This document shows, in pieces, positions 1 to 7,741 of a stretch of 64,000 bases of DNA. Each line of letters opens with the position of its first letter. The first letter of the stretch is position 1. Source of the stretch: DASQZT01 sp035638575 (lineage in GTDB: Bacteria; Acidobacteriota; Terriglobia; Bryobacterales; Bryobacteraceae); NCBI GenBank assembly GCA_035638575.1, contig DASQZT010000142.1, forward strand, positions 1-64,000, written 5' to 3'. The position numbers were made by a program, and so were the translations under genes. The notes beneath the pieces are model-generated. The model was not told where the DNA came from, made no database searches, and saw only the letters and a program-made list of their open reading frames with translations.

Positions 1-1419
1 CGGAGGCGCAGTGGCCTTGGCGACGGCCGTTTGCGGCGCCGGCGCGGTGGCAGGCTGCGGCGGGTTCATCACCACCATGCCGGTGTAGACGGGGACGGGA
101 TACGCCACGGGCGCCGCGGGCTGCTGCGGCTCGGGGGGCGGCTCGGTAATCACCACCACGGGCGGAGGAGGCGGCGGATTCACCACCATGATCGTGGGCC
201 CGGGACTGCTTTGGAACGCGGCTTCTTCGACCACGGGCGCCACGCGGGTCCGGGTGACGAGCAGCGGGCGCGTGGCGTCCAACCGGGCGGCGACGAATGC
301 CGGAGAGGGCAGCGCGAGTGCGAACGATGCCACCACCAGGGGTTCGTCGGGCCGCGCGGTGAAGCCCGCGGGATCGATCACGGCGGCGTCCTGCCAGAAC
401 GCGGCGAAGGTGGTGTAGACGTTCAGGAACTGCCGCGGCGCATCGCTGCCGGGGCCCTTCCACGTTTCGCCGGGCGCGAGCGGCCCCCAGCCCACGAGGC
501 GGGTTCCGCGCAACCAGTAGACCTCTCCGGGCTTGAAGATGGCGTTTTTGGCGGGCGCCCACACCCAGCCGAGGTCCTCGCGGTGGGCCCAACGGCCGTA
601 GTGGTAGGGCAGCCAGCCCCACGGGTCGGCGCTGATCCAGGTGTAGCCGACGGCGTCGTACCATCGCCAGCGGCCGTTCTGGAACGGGAGCCAGCCATCC
701 GCGACCTCAGGCTTCCACACTGCGCCGAGGTCGGCGGTCTGGATCCATTTGCCGGCGGTATCGAGGTCGGCGAGGCCGTAACGCTCGATGACGTGCGCGG
801 CCGAGGGAGTGGAGGCGAGCGTCTTGTCGCGGACTTCGCTCCAGCGGTCCAGATCGAGGGAAGCGATCTCGCGGTTGAGGAAGAAGCGCGCGGGGTTGGC
901 GGGCTCGACGCGCGTGGTCTGGCCTTCGCGCAGATCGATTTCGGCGGCGGGGGAAGAGAAGCGCACGACGCCTTCGAGGACCGAGATGCGGCTCCAGCTC
1001 TCCTGCACTTCGAGGCGCAGCCTGGCGCGCTGGGAGACGGTGATCTGCGCGCCGGGGACGGCAAGGGTGAGCGCGTCCTTGCCCTCGGGCTGCCCGGTGA
1101 AGTAGGCCAGTCCGCGATCGAGCGTGAGCAATGTCACGCGCTGGCCGGTGGAGAGCCGCGAGTAGTCGGAGACTTCGGCTTGCGAGCCGGGGCCGAGACG
1201 CCAGGCGCTGCCTTCGTCCAGCTCGATCTCGACGCGCGAGGATTCGCCGGTGCGCAGCCAGGCGGATTCGGGCAGGGGAAGATTGCGCTCGGCGGCCATC
1301 CAGTCGGAAGCGGCGGTGAGCTGAACCTCGGCCTGGCCTTCGAACTGGCCCAGGCGGGCGTAGCGGGCCTCGGCCGCGAAGAGCGCGGCGGGAAGAAGCA
1401 GGATGAGGATGCGCCTCAT
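1..1419 (-). CDS. FecR-domain / DUF6600-type secreted protein (3' end outside window)
   Basis: The frame is open from an ATG at 1419 to the window edge (473 codons, no stop), so the C-terminus is missing. The N-terminus (MRRILILLLPAALFAAEA) is a clear signal peptide, so the protein is exported. Residues of about 25-200 read as a FecR-like beta domain. The middle holds repeated Trp/Gly/Tyr segments such as WGWLPYHYGRW and GWVWAP, typical of DUF6600 proteins often fused to FecR in acidobacteria. The tail is proline-rich (PPPPPVVVITEPPPEP). FecR proper is a periplasmic anti-sigma regulator, but no sigma factor or TonB receptor is adjacent, so a regulatory role is not supported here. It diverges from rnr across 63 bp. 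A TATACC box lies 8 nt before the ATG and there is no good Shine-Dalgarno sequence. Confidence 0.8.
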   Translation of the reverse strand, partial: MRRILILLLPAALFAAEARYARLGQFEGQAEVQLTAASDWMAAERNLPLPESAWLRTGESSRVEIELDEGSAWRLGPGSQAEVSDYSRLSTGQRVTLLTLDRGLAYFTGQPEGKDALTLAVPGAQITVSQRARLRLEVQESWSRISVLEGVVRFSSPAAEIDLREGQTTRVEPANPARFFLNREIASLDLDRWSEVRDKTLASTPSAAHVIERYGLADLDTAGKWIQTADLGAVWKPEVADGWLPFQNGRWRWYDAVGYTWISADPWGWLPYHYGRWAHREDLGWVWAPAKNAIFKPGEVYWLRGTRLVGWGPLAPGETWKGPGSDAPRQFLNVYTTFAAFWQDAAVIDPAGFTARPDEPLVVASFALALPSPAFVAARLDATRPLLVTRTRVAPVVEEAAFQSSPGPTIMVVNPPPPPPVVVITEPPPEPQQPAAPVAYPVPVYTGMVVMNPPQPATAPAPQTAVAKATAPP

Positions 1420-1482
1420 AGATCTGGTATACCACCTGAGTGACGAGGCGACGGCGCGAAACGTTGAAGGTAAGATCGGAGT

Positions 1483-3783
1483 ATGACGGAAGCGGGCCTT
1501 TTGGAACATATCGCGCGCCTGCCGCACGCGCGGGCAGGCTTCAAACAACTGGTGCGCGAGCTGGGGATGAAGGGCGAAGACCGGACCGTGCTGGAGACGG
1601 CGCTGGCGCGGCTGACGGCGCGCGGGGACCTGATCGAATTGCGATCGGGGCACTACGCCGTCACGGCGCGCAGCCGCGAGTTCGCCGTGGGACGCCTGCA
1701 AATGCACCGCGACGGATACGGCTTCCTGATCTCGGACCAGCCGGTGGAAGGGGTCACCGGCGACATCTTCATCCCGCCCGAATCGGCGGAGAAGGCCATG
1801 CACGGGGACCGCGTGGTGGTGCGGATCGGGCGGATCGAAGCGGGAGGGCGGGCCGATGGCGAGATCGTCAAGGTGCTGAAGCGCGCGCATCCGACGGTGG
1901 TGGGCGAGTTTCGCATCGGGCGGCGCGGGCAGTACGTGGTGCCGCACGACGAGCGCATCCACCAGTGGATCGAGATCCCGGAGGGGATGGAGATTCCCGC
2001 GGGGGGCCCGGTGATCGACCGGATCGGAGTGGAGGCGCCGACGGTCTCGGCTGTGGGGGACCTCGTAGGCATGGTGGTGAACGTCGAGCTGCTGGAGTAT
2101 CCGGAGAAGGGCGAAAATCCGGTGGGCCGCGTGATCGAGATCCTGGGGCGGCCGGACGATTTCGGCGTGGACGTGGAGATCGTGATCCGCAAGCATCACC
2201 TGCCGCACCAGTTTCCACCGGAGGTGGTGGAGCAGGCGCAGCGGATGGACGGCGCGATTTCGGCGGGCGAACTGGAAGGGCGGCGCGATTTCCGGGGCAT
2301 GGACATCGTGACGATCGACGGCGAGACGGCGCGCGATTTCGACGATGCCGTATGGGTGGAGCGGCTCGAGAACGGCAACTTCGCGCTTCAGGTACATATC
2401 GCCGACGTGAGCCACTACGTGCGGCCGGGGACGCCGATCGACCTGGAGGCCAGGCTGCGCGGGACCAGCGTTTACTTTCCGGACCGGGCGGTTCCCATGC
2501 TGCCGTTCGAGCTATCGACCAACATCTGCTCGCTGATTCCGCGGGAGGACCGGCTGGTGCTGTCGGCGCTGATGGAGATCGATCACCAGGGCGAGGTCGT
2601 GGCGCAGGAGTTCACGCCGGGCGTGATCCGCAGCGTGGAGCGCATGACGTACACCAATGTCCACGGGCTGCTGGAAGGCGACGCCGGCTTGCGGGAGCGG
2701 TACGGTCCGCTGGTGGAACGATTCGAGCTGATGCGCGAGCTGGCGCTGGTGCTCAATCGCAAGCGGGTGCGGCGCGGATCGATCGATTTCGACCTGCCGG
2801 AGCCGCTGATCGAATTCGACGAATGGGGCGAGATGACGGGGGTGACGCGGGCGCCGCGGAACATCGCGCATCGGCTCATCGAGGAGTTCATGCTGGCGGC
2901 CAACGAGGCGGTGGCGGCGCACCTGCGGGACACCGTGGAGACTTCGATCTATCGCATCCACGAGAAGCCCGATCCCAAGCGCGTGATGGAGTTCGAAGAA
3001 GTGGCGGCGCACTTCGGATACTCGCTGGGAGTGGGCGCGATTCCGGTTCAGAAGTTCCGCTACACGGACAAGCATCGGGACGGCAGCAAGCACGGGCGGG
3101 AGATCGTGCTGCCCGACGGCGGGCTGCGGATTTCGTCGCGGCACTATCAGCGGCTGGTGGCCAAGATCGAGGGCAAGCCGGAGGAACGGATCCTCAGCTA
3201 CCTGATGCTGCGCTCACTGAAACAGGCGCGATACAGCACCGAGAATGTCGGCCACTTCGCGCTGGCCGCGGAGGCGTATACGCATTTCACGTCGCCCATC
3301 CGCCGGTATCCGGACCTGGTGGTGCACCGGCTGATGCGGCTGTGGCAGGGGACGGACCTGGCGCGCATCGCCGACGACTGCTCGCAGACGGAGAGAGCCG
3401 CGGCGGACGCGGAGCGGGAACTGGTGGAGTGGAAGAAAGTGAAGTTCATGGCCGAGCGGGTGGGCCAGGATTTCGAAGGGCTGATCATCAGCACGGCCAA
3501 GTACGGGCTCTTCGTGGAGCTGGCGGAGCTGTTCATCGAAGGGCTGGTGCCTATCGACACGCTGCCCGGCGATCAGTACACTTATCAGGAGAACGTCCGC
3601 AAGGTGGTGGGAAAGCGCACGCGCCGCGAGTTTTCGATCGGCGACCGGGTGCGGGTGCTGCTGGACCGGGTGGACGACAACGAACGAAAGCTGCAGTTTT
3701 CCTTATTGGAAGATGACCCCAAACGACCTGGTGCTCATTCCCGGCGGCGAGTTTCTCATGGGCCAGGAAAACGGCCGCGATGA
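1483..3783 (+). CDS. rnr: Ribonuclease R (3'-5' exoribonuclease)
   Basis: This 766-residue protein has the RNase R layout: an N-terminal winged-helix RNA-binding region (about 1-70), cold-shock OB domains (about 70-230), the RNB catalytic domain (about 250-590) and a C-terminal S1 domain (about 640-725). The RNB active-site aspartate cluster is visible as TIDGETARDFDDAV, and HFTSPIRRYPDLVVHR is the conserved late RNB motif. The enzyme degrades structured RNA processively in the cytoplasm and helps in rRNA and tmRNA quality control. The start is the ATG at 1483, with TAAGAT 6 nt upstream and no Shine-Dalgarno sequence, which suggests a leaderless mRNA. The 3' end overlaps the next gene by 71 bp in another frame. 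The tail is short and basic. Confidence 0.95.
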   Translation: MTEAGLLEHIARLPHARAGFKQLVRELGMKGEDRTVLETALARLTARGDLIELRSGHYAVTARSREFAVGRLQMHRDGYGFLISDQPVEGVTGDIFIPPESAEKAMHGDRVVVRIGRIEAGGRADGEIVKVLKRAHPTVVGEFRIGRRGQYVVPHDERIHQWIEIPEGMEIPAGGPVIDRIGVEAPTVSAVGDLVGMVVNVELLEYPEKGENPVGRVIEILGRPDDFGVDVEIVIRKHHLPHQFPPEVVEQAQRMDGAISAGELEGRRDFRGMDIVTIDGETARDFDDAVWVERLENGNFALQVHIADVSHYVRPGTPIDLEARLRGTSVYFPDRAVPMLPFELSTNICSLIPREDRLVLSALMEIDHQGEVVAQEFTPGVIRSVERMTYTNVHGLLEGDAGLRERYGPLVERFELMRELALVLNRKRVRRGSIDFDLPEPLIEFDEWGEMTGVTRAPRNIAHRLIEEFMLAANEAVAAHLRDTVETSIYRIHEKPDPKRVMEFEEVAAHFGYSLGVGAIPVQKFRYTDKHRDGSKHGREIVLPDGGLRISSRHYQRLVAKIEGKPEERILSYLMLRSLKQARYSTENVGHFALAAEAYTHFTSPIRRYPDLVVHRLMRLWQGTDLARIADDCSQTERAAADAERELVEWKKVKFMAERVGQDFEGLIISTAKYGLFVELAELFIEGLVPIDTLPGDQYTYQENVRKVVGKRTRREFSIGDRVRVLLDRVDDNERKLQFSLLEDDPKRPGAHSRRRVSHGPGKRPR

Positions 3784-4366
3784 GGAGCAGCCGGTTCACC
3801 GTGTGGCGGTTGCGCCATTCCGGCTGTGCCGCTTCCAGGTGACCAACCGGGAGTTCGCGGCGTTCCGGAAGTTCGCGTTCGAATGCGCCACGCTGCCGGC
3901 GACCTCGGTGAACTGGTTCGACGCGGTGGAATACTGCCGGTGGCTCTCGGCCGAATGGGGGAGGGAAGTGCGGCTGCCGACGGAGGCGGAGTGGGAGTTC
4001 GCGGCGCGCGGCGGCCTGGAGCAGAAGCTGTATCCGTGGGGCGATGAGCCGGTGACGTCGCGGGCGGGTTATGCGGAGCGATGGATCGACGGGCCGGAGC
4101 CGGTGGGGAAGTCGGAGCCGAACGGGTACGGGCTGTTCGACATGTGCGAGAACGTGCACGAGTGGTGCTCGGACTGGTACGACCCGCGATACTACGACGT
4201 GTCGCCCGTGGAAAATCCGCGAGGGCCGGAGAGCGGCACGCGGCGGGCGTCGCGCGGCGGGGCGTGGCGGCACCACATCAAGATCGCACGGTGCGCGGCG
4301 AGGAGCAGCATACCGCCGGAATTCCGGTATGCGGATTACGGGCTCCGGGTGGCGGCGGGGGCGTAG
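3713..4366 (+). CDS. Formylglycine-generating-enzyme (SUMF1) family protein
   Basis: A 217-residue single-domain protein of the FGE-sulfatase (C-type lectin) fold. Family motifs run in order: LIPGGEFLMG at the N-terminus, PVHRVAVAPF, VTNREFAAF, VNWFDAVEYCRWLS, RLPTEAEWEFAARGG, YPWGD, YGLFDMCENVHEWCSDWYD, SRGGAW and RCAARSSIPPEFRYADYGLRVA. Of the two copper-binding cysteines of true FGE, the one in RCAAR is present, while the position five residues before it is Ile. True sulfatase activation is therefore doubtful, and other oxidase or binding roles known in the family are possible. It is cytosolic (no signal peptide) and shorter than aerobic FGE (about 280-300 aa). It overlaps rnr by 71 bp, so the two are probably co-transcribed; no sulfatase gene is in the window. 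Confidence 0.85.
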   Translation: MTPNDLVLIPGGEFLMGQENGRDEEQPVHRVAVAPFRLCRFQVTNREFAAFRKFAFECATLPATSVNWFDAVEYCRWLSAEWGREVRLPTEAEWEFAARGGLEQKLYPWGDEPVTSRAGYAERWIDGPEPVGKSEPNGYGLFDMCENVHEWCSDWYDPRYYDVSPVENPRGPESGTRRASRGGAWRHHIKIARCAARSSIPPEFRYADYGLRVAAGA

Positions 4367-4812
4367 ACTCCAACAAACCGTAAGCATGCATACGGATTTT
4401 CGGAGTGCTCTTCGTGAAGAATGAATGAGTTATGAATTTTGGGCCGTAAGCATGCATACGGTTCCGCGTGTTTTCCGCAACTATGTGGACGTTTTTCGGC
4501 GGAAGAGACGGAGAGGGCGCGATGGCGGACGTGCCATTTTGTCGCCGATACGATGTTTGGGTCTCCGATCAAGCCTTTCAACACGCCGTAAAGCCTTTCT
4601 CAATTCGACTGTAGCAGCAGGTTGGTGACCCACGGGCCCTGTAAACGCATAAGGCGTTTCGAATCATGCCGAAAAAAATCTGTTTCGTTTGTGACCGGCG
4701 GTGGCGGGGTTTGCGCGTTCGGGATCGAGGCTTTACAAACTGTTGAATCTCCAAGAGTTACCGGGGGCGACTTTTGGTGGGGACCGGGAGACGGCCAAAA
4801 TTCGAGGGGCGG
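4367..4812. other. Intergenic stretch without a credible gene
   Basis: These 446 bp lie between the convergent ends of the FGE-like gene and the MazF-like toxin. Short frames on both strands have no recognisable motif and atypical composition. The stretch holds two copies of an 18-bp palindrome (listed separately) and a small hairpin, AAACGC-ATAAG-GCGTTT, near 4645-4665. I see no tRNA or CRISPR pattern. Confidence 0.5.
4378..4461. repeat. Two copies of an 18-bp imperfect palindrome
   Basis: CCGTAAGCATGCATACGG occurs identically at 4378-4395 and 4444-4461, 66 bp apart in the same orientation. Each copy is itself an inverted repeat (CCGTA...TACGG around GCATGC). The position downstream of the FGE-like gene fits a REP-like intergenic element or a binding site. 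No promoter is evident next to it. Confidence 0.75.
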
Positions 4813-5145
4813 TTAGACCGCGTCGCAGCCCAGAGAAAAACGCAGGGCTCCGCACACCTCCTTCATTCGCAGTGGAGGGAGGTGAGCGACACGCCTACCC
4901 AAGCGTTGCTGCGACACGGTTACTGTGTTGTGAAGATTCACCGCGCAGGGGCGCTTCATACCATCTTCTTCGTCCAACCTCACTTCGGAGGGAACCCCTC
5001 GGATACTGGACGTGATCGGCGCGACCGTCGCTGTGGACAAATATCCAAGGGCACTGTCGCGCGTCAGCACTACGACTGGCCTCGCCTTGTCCGGATGAGC
5101 AAAACGGTAGAGCCGAATGTCGCCCCTGGCTATTCCACGGGCCAA
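4813..5145 (-). CDS. MazF/PemK-family endoribonuclease toxin
   Basis: About 110 residues with the MazF fold signature: an ARGDIRLYRF start, then RPVVVLTRD, TVAPITSSIRG and VRLDEEDGMKRPCAVNLHNTVTV. Family members are mRNA interferases that cut single-stranded RNA until neutralised by the antitoxin. It follows the ribbon-helix-helix antitoxin directly. The chosen TTG at 5145 overlaps the antitoxin stop by 16 bp and gives MARGIARGDIRL; an upstream ATG at 5163 would add six residues inside the antitoxin gene. Translational coupling is likely. The sequence looks intact. Confidence 0.85.
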   Translation of the reverse strand: MARGIARGDIRLYRFAHPDKARPVVVLTRDSALGYLSTATVAPITSSIRGVPSEVRLDEEDGMKRPCAVNLHNTVTVSQQRLGRRVAHLPPLRMKEVCGALRFSLGCDAV

Positions 5146-5363
5146 ATCGCCTCCGCTTCCCATCCGGACAGGTCCCCCGGGTCCGTTGGGCCGCCTTCAT
5201 AGCCTTTGCGGTCGCGCAGTTCCCGTTCCCTGGTCTCGAGGTTCTTCAGGTGCGCCCGGATGGCCTCACGAATCAGAGCGGAGCGATTCAACTTCGTTCG
5301 CCGCGCCGCCACTTCCGTGGCGCGCAATAGTTTCGAATCGAGGACAACCTGGATGGTTTCCAT
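5130..5363 (-). CDS. Ribbon-helix-helix antitoxin paired with MazF
   Basis: A 77-residue protein beginning METIQVVLDSKLLRATE, followed by an RHH DNA-binding motif (NRSALIREAIRAHLK, about residues 25-40) and an acidic, Trp-containing tail (SGWEAEAIWPVE) of the kind that wraps a MazF toxin. It should bind its own promoter and neutralise the toxin. TAGAAT ends 6 nt before the ATG, and an inverted repeat covers it, consistent with autorepression and a leaderless message. A GAGGAG lies too far upstream to serve as a normal Shine-Dalgarno sequence. Confidence 0.85.
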   Translation of the reverse strand: METIQVVLDSKLLRATEVAARRTKLNRSALIREAIRAHLKNLETRERELRDRKGYEGGPTDPGDLSGWEAEAIWPVE

Positions 5364-5365
5364 AT

Positions 5366-5393
5366 GTGGATTCTACTCCTCAGTATACTCCAC
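5366..5393 (-). promoter_or_regulatory. Putative operator/promoter of the mazEF-like operon
   Basis: Arms GTGGATTCTACT (5366-5377) and AGTATACTCCAC (5382-5393) form an inverted repeat, 10 of 12 positions matching, with a 4-bp spacer. On the minus strand TAGAAT (5370-5375) within it is a good -10 hexamer placed 6 nt before the antitoxin ATG. No convincing -35 is seen. Confidence 0.5.
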
Positions 5394-5409
5394 ACTGGAA
5401 TCATCCGGG

Positions 5410-5585
5410 CTGGTTCTCCTCCCTTGCAGTTTCTCCTGGAGCACTCCGGGAAAACGGCGACGGACCTCCAGTCCGTTTTTGGACGGCGCAGTCATGTGCA
5501 TGAGGCCCTCACCGGAAAGCGAAACATCAGCGCGCCGCAAGCGCGAAAACTCGGCCGACTCTTTCGCGTCAGCCCCAGCTCGCGC
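5410..5585 (+). pseudogene. HigA-type antitoxin remnant
   Basis: The plus strand encodes PLQFLLEHSGKTATDLQ, then a helix-turn-helix with SHVHEALTGKRNIS, then RKLGRLFRVSP. This matches the core and end of HigA-type (XRE-like) antitoxins, which typically read LKFLMEQ...DLAP.LGSRS.VSEVL.GKR.LS. The usual N-terminal third is missing, the natural C-terminal end is lost, and the frame continues into unrelated sequence. No HigB toxin is adjacent. It is read as a decayed gene next to the live MazEF-like pair. Confidence 0.6.
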
Positions 5586-5602
5586 TCGGTGCTGTCAACT
5601 CC

Positions 5603-5731
5603 AAGGCTCAGGTTTCATTCCCGGTTTGCTACAAAGGGCATTACGTGGGCGAATATGCGGCCGATCTGGCTCTGCTCATCAATTTCCAAAGGCCCAGGGT
5701 GGAATGGAAACGCATCCTCCAGGATCAGTAG
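5603..5731 (+). pseudogene. GxxExxY-protein remnant with internal deletion
   Basis: A 43-codon frame ending in TAG encodes KAQVSFPVCYKGHYVGEYAADL joined to LLINFQRPRVEWKRI. The first block matches the middle of GxxExxY proteins (KAQ.P.PV.YKG...GEY.ADL) and the second matches their C-terminus (LINFG.PR.E.KRI). The roughly 35-45 residues normally between them, including most of the PD-(D/E)XK-like core, are absent, as is the N-terminus. It is a fossil and gives no product. Confidence 0.6.
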
Positions 5732-5834
5732 CTTCGGTATCCAGAGGCGCAGGCTAATCCTGTCCAGTTATCTCGTGGACACCACACTAGCTTGGGTGAC
5801 GCGCGCCGGCGGTGCGAGCTGCCGGCCGGCTGGC

Positions 5835-6500
5835 TCATGGCTGAGGAGTGACGCGCAGATTCGCGAAGTAGCCGTCTGTGCCCGGGCCCGTCCAGAGTCC
5901 GATCGCGCCTTTCGAGGGAGGCAGTTTCAGATCGTTGACAATCAGGCACGGCTGCTGGGCATCGTGAACGTAGAGCCGGACCTTGGCGCCGGCCACGACG
6001 ATTTTCACCTTGGTCCACACGCCCGGCTCGAGATCCACGTAGGATTCATACAGTCCAGGCGTCTCCTGCCGCGTGCGCTGCCAGGGCCAGTCCGGGAACG
6101 AGACGTATTGCGTGGAATGGTTGCGGCGAAGCTGGTCCTCCGCGCGGCCGTTGGTCGGGCGCAGATACAGCAACTCGTACTTCGCGGCATCGGGTTGGAC
6201 GCGGAATGCCACGCCGATGAAGCCGCGCGCATCGCCGAAGGCGCCGGGCGCCGGAGCGCCGGCCAGGTCCACTTCAATCACGCCATCCTGCAGCCCGGAT
6301 CCGCCGACGATGGCCAGCGTGTCCTCCCCTTGCGCGCCGGGGATTTGCGTGATGTGGATCGCCTTGGTACCGCGGTACTCGGCCGCCTCGGCCCGCACCT
6401 TGCGGAGCTGGAGCTTGTCGAGCGCCTGGCCGGAGGCCGAAGACGGGCCCACCAGAAGTGTGAGAATCGCCGCCCCTGCGAAGAGCGTCAGGTTTACCAT
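5835..6500 (-). CDS. Secreted concanavalin A-like (3-keto-disaccharide hydrolase/DUF1080-type) protein
   Basis: A 221-residue protein starting at ATG 6500 (MVNLTLFAGAAILTLL...) with a signal peptide. The rest is a beta-jelly-roll pattern: GDTLAIVGG..., GVIEVDLAG, GFIGVAFRV, YELLYLRPTNGRAEDQ, VWTKVKIVV, VRLYVHD and GAIGLWTGPGTDGYFANLRV. This resembles LamG/DUF1080 carbohydrate-binding or hydrolytic proteins abundant in acidobacteria. The substrate cannot be read from sequence, and it stands alone, divergent from aqpZ. The start is chosen because the signal peptide begins there; the frame itself extends further upstream without coding character. Confidence 0.65.
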   Translation of the reverse strand: MVNLTLFAGAAILTLLVGPSSASGQALDKLQLRKVRAEAAEYRGTKAIHITQIPGAQGEDTLAIVGGSGLQDGVIEVDLAGAPAPGAFGDARGFIGVAFRVQPDAAKYELLYLRPTNGRAEDQLRRNHSTQYVSFPDWPWQRTRQETPGLYESYVDLEPGVWTKVKIVVAGAKVRLYVHDAQQPCLIVNDLKLPPSKGAIGLWTGPGTDGYFANLRVTPQP

Positions 6501-6661
6501 GTCGAGGATATACGGACCGCAAGACGTGGAAGTTCCCCGAAGTACACAAGGGAAAGAGGACCCTTGCAAACGCTCGAAGGAAAGGGCATTCTGGAACTCT
6601 GACCCTGGCAGGACGACGTGAGGTCGAGATCGAGGCTGCCGGTGCAGAAGAGGAGAAATCA

Positions 6662-7372
6662 ATGTCTCTGGGGAAAAGAGCTGGCGCCGAGTTCCTCGGC
6701 ACATTTTGGCTGGTTTTCGGGGGATGCGGCAGCGCCGTCCTGTCCGCCGCGTTTCCAAACCTCGGTATTGGCTTTCTGGGCGTGGCCCTGGCGTTCGGGT
6801 TGACGGTTTTGACTATGGCGTTCGCCATCGGCCACATTTCGGGCTGTCACCTGAACCCCGCGGTGTCCGTAGGATTGGCCGTGGGCAAGCGGTTTCCCGC
6901 GTCGGAACTGCTCGCTTACATCGCGGCGCAGGTGATCGGCGGCATCGTGGCGGCTGGTGTTTTGTATGTAATTGCGAGCGGCAAGCCCGGTTTCGATTTG
7001 AGCGGCGGTTTCGCATCCAACGGATACGGCGCACATTCGCCGGGCGGGTATCCGCTGGTCTCGTGCCTGACGGCGGAAGTCGTGCTGACCTTCATGTTCC
7101 TCATGATCATTCTCGGGTCGACCGACAGGCGCGCTCCGCAAGGGTTCGCGCCGATTGCCATCGGCTTGGGGTTGACGCTGATTCACCTGATCGGCATTCC
7201 GGTCACGAACTTATCCGTCAATCCCGCGCGCAGCACCGGGCCCGCGGTGTTCGTCGGCGGATGGGCCCTGGAGCAGCTCTGGCTATTCTGGCTGGCGCCG
7301 ATTGTGGGGGCGGCGATCGCGGGGCTGGTGTACCCCACGCTCTGGGGTGAAGCGGCTAGCGCCGGAAAGTAG
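6662..7372 (+). CDS. aqpZ: Aquaporin Z-type water channel
   Basis: A 236-residue MIP-family integral membrane protein with six helices and both half-helix motifs: HLNPAVS in the first half and VNPARSTGPA in the second. AEFLGTFWLVFGGCG is the typical AqpZ first helix. It lets water cross the inner membrane. The start ATG follows AGAGGAG with 6 nt spacing. The GlsB/YeaQ membrane gene follows after 41 bp, so both may respond to osmotic or membrane stress (inference). Confidence 0.95.
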   Translation: MSLGKRAGAEFLGTFWLVFGGCGSAVLSAAFPNLGIGFLGVALAFGLTVLTMAFAIGHISGCHLNPAVSVGLAVGKRFPASELLAYIAAQVIGGIVAAGVLYVIASGKPGFDLSGGFASNGYGAHSPGGYPLVSCLTAEVVLTFMFLMIILGSTDRRAPQGFAPIAIGLGLTLIHLIGIPVTNLSVNPARSTGPAVFVGGWALEQLWLFWLAPIVGAAIAGLVYPTLWGEAASAGK

Positions 7373-7413
7373 ACGGCCGCCGCTCACGACATCGGAAAGG
7401 GAGGAACGATCAT

Positions 7414-7656
7414 ATGATACACATGCTCTTGCACGCCCTCTTCGGACTGGTCATTGGTTTGGTGGCTCGCGCGGTGATGCCAGGCGGGCAGCACATGGGC
7501 CTGATCCTGACGATGGTTCTGGGCCTGGTCGGCGCGTGGCTGGGAGGCCTGATCGGCCGGATGACCGGCATGTACCGGGAAGGCCACCCGGCGGGCTTCT
7601 TCATGGCGCTCATCGGAGCGCTGATCGTGTTGTTTGTTTACTCGCGCATGGTATAG
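7414..7656 (+). CDS. GlsB/YeaQ/YmgE family membrane protein
   Basis: An 80-residue, almost wholly hydrophobic protein with three predicted helices and the Gly-rich family core (MGLILTMVLGLVGAWLGG, then GFFMALIGALIVLFVY). These transglycosylase-associated proteins sit in the cytoplasmic membrane and are induced under stress, but their molecular role is unsettled. GGGAGGAACGATCAT precedes the ATG and supplies a clear ribosome-binding site. Confidence 0.85.
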   Translation: MIHMLLHALFGLVIGLVARAVMPGGQHMGLILTMVLGLVGAWLGGLIGRMTGMYREGHPAGFFMALIGALIVLFVYSRMV

Positions 7657-7667
7657 GAGCGCGCAGG

Positions 7668-7740
7668 CCATCTGCGAAACCGGGTCGTAGAGCGGGACGG
7701 TGACAAGGCCGGCGCGCTTGCGGGCGCGGGAGATTCGTTG
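7668..7740 (-). pseudogene. Fragment of the amidohydrolase gene, copied and decayed
   Basis: Positions 7668-7700 match 13228-13260 (inside the amidohydrolase gene) at 32 of 33 bases. From 7701 on, the sequence matches 13285-13322 more loosely. The two blocks are joined by loss of 24 bp flanked by the repeat GACGG in the intact gene. The fragment has the same orientation as the intact copy and lies on the opposite side of the SIR2-TIR/nSTAND cassette. It encodes nothing now. Confidence 0.7.
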
Positions 7741-7741
7741 G

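Noticed and set aside
1440..3716. Long plus-strand frame overlapping rnr in another frame
   Set aside because: Composition is Gly/Arg/Ala-rich with no motif, while the rnr frame shows a complete RNase R.
4622..4816. Small plus-strand frames in the 4.4-5.0 kb gap
   Set aside because: Several overlapping frames with random-looking composition; the MazF-like gene on the other strand explains the coding signal past 4813.
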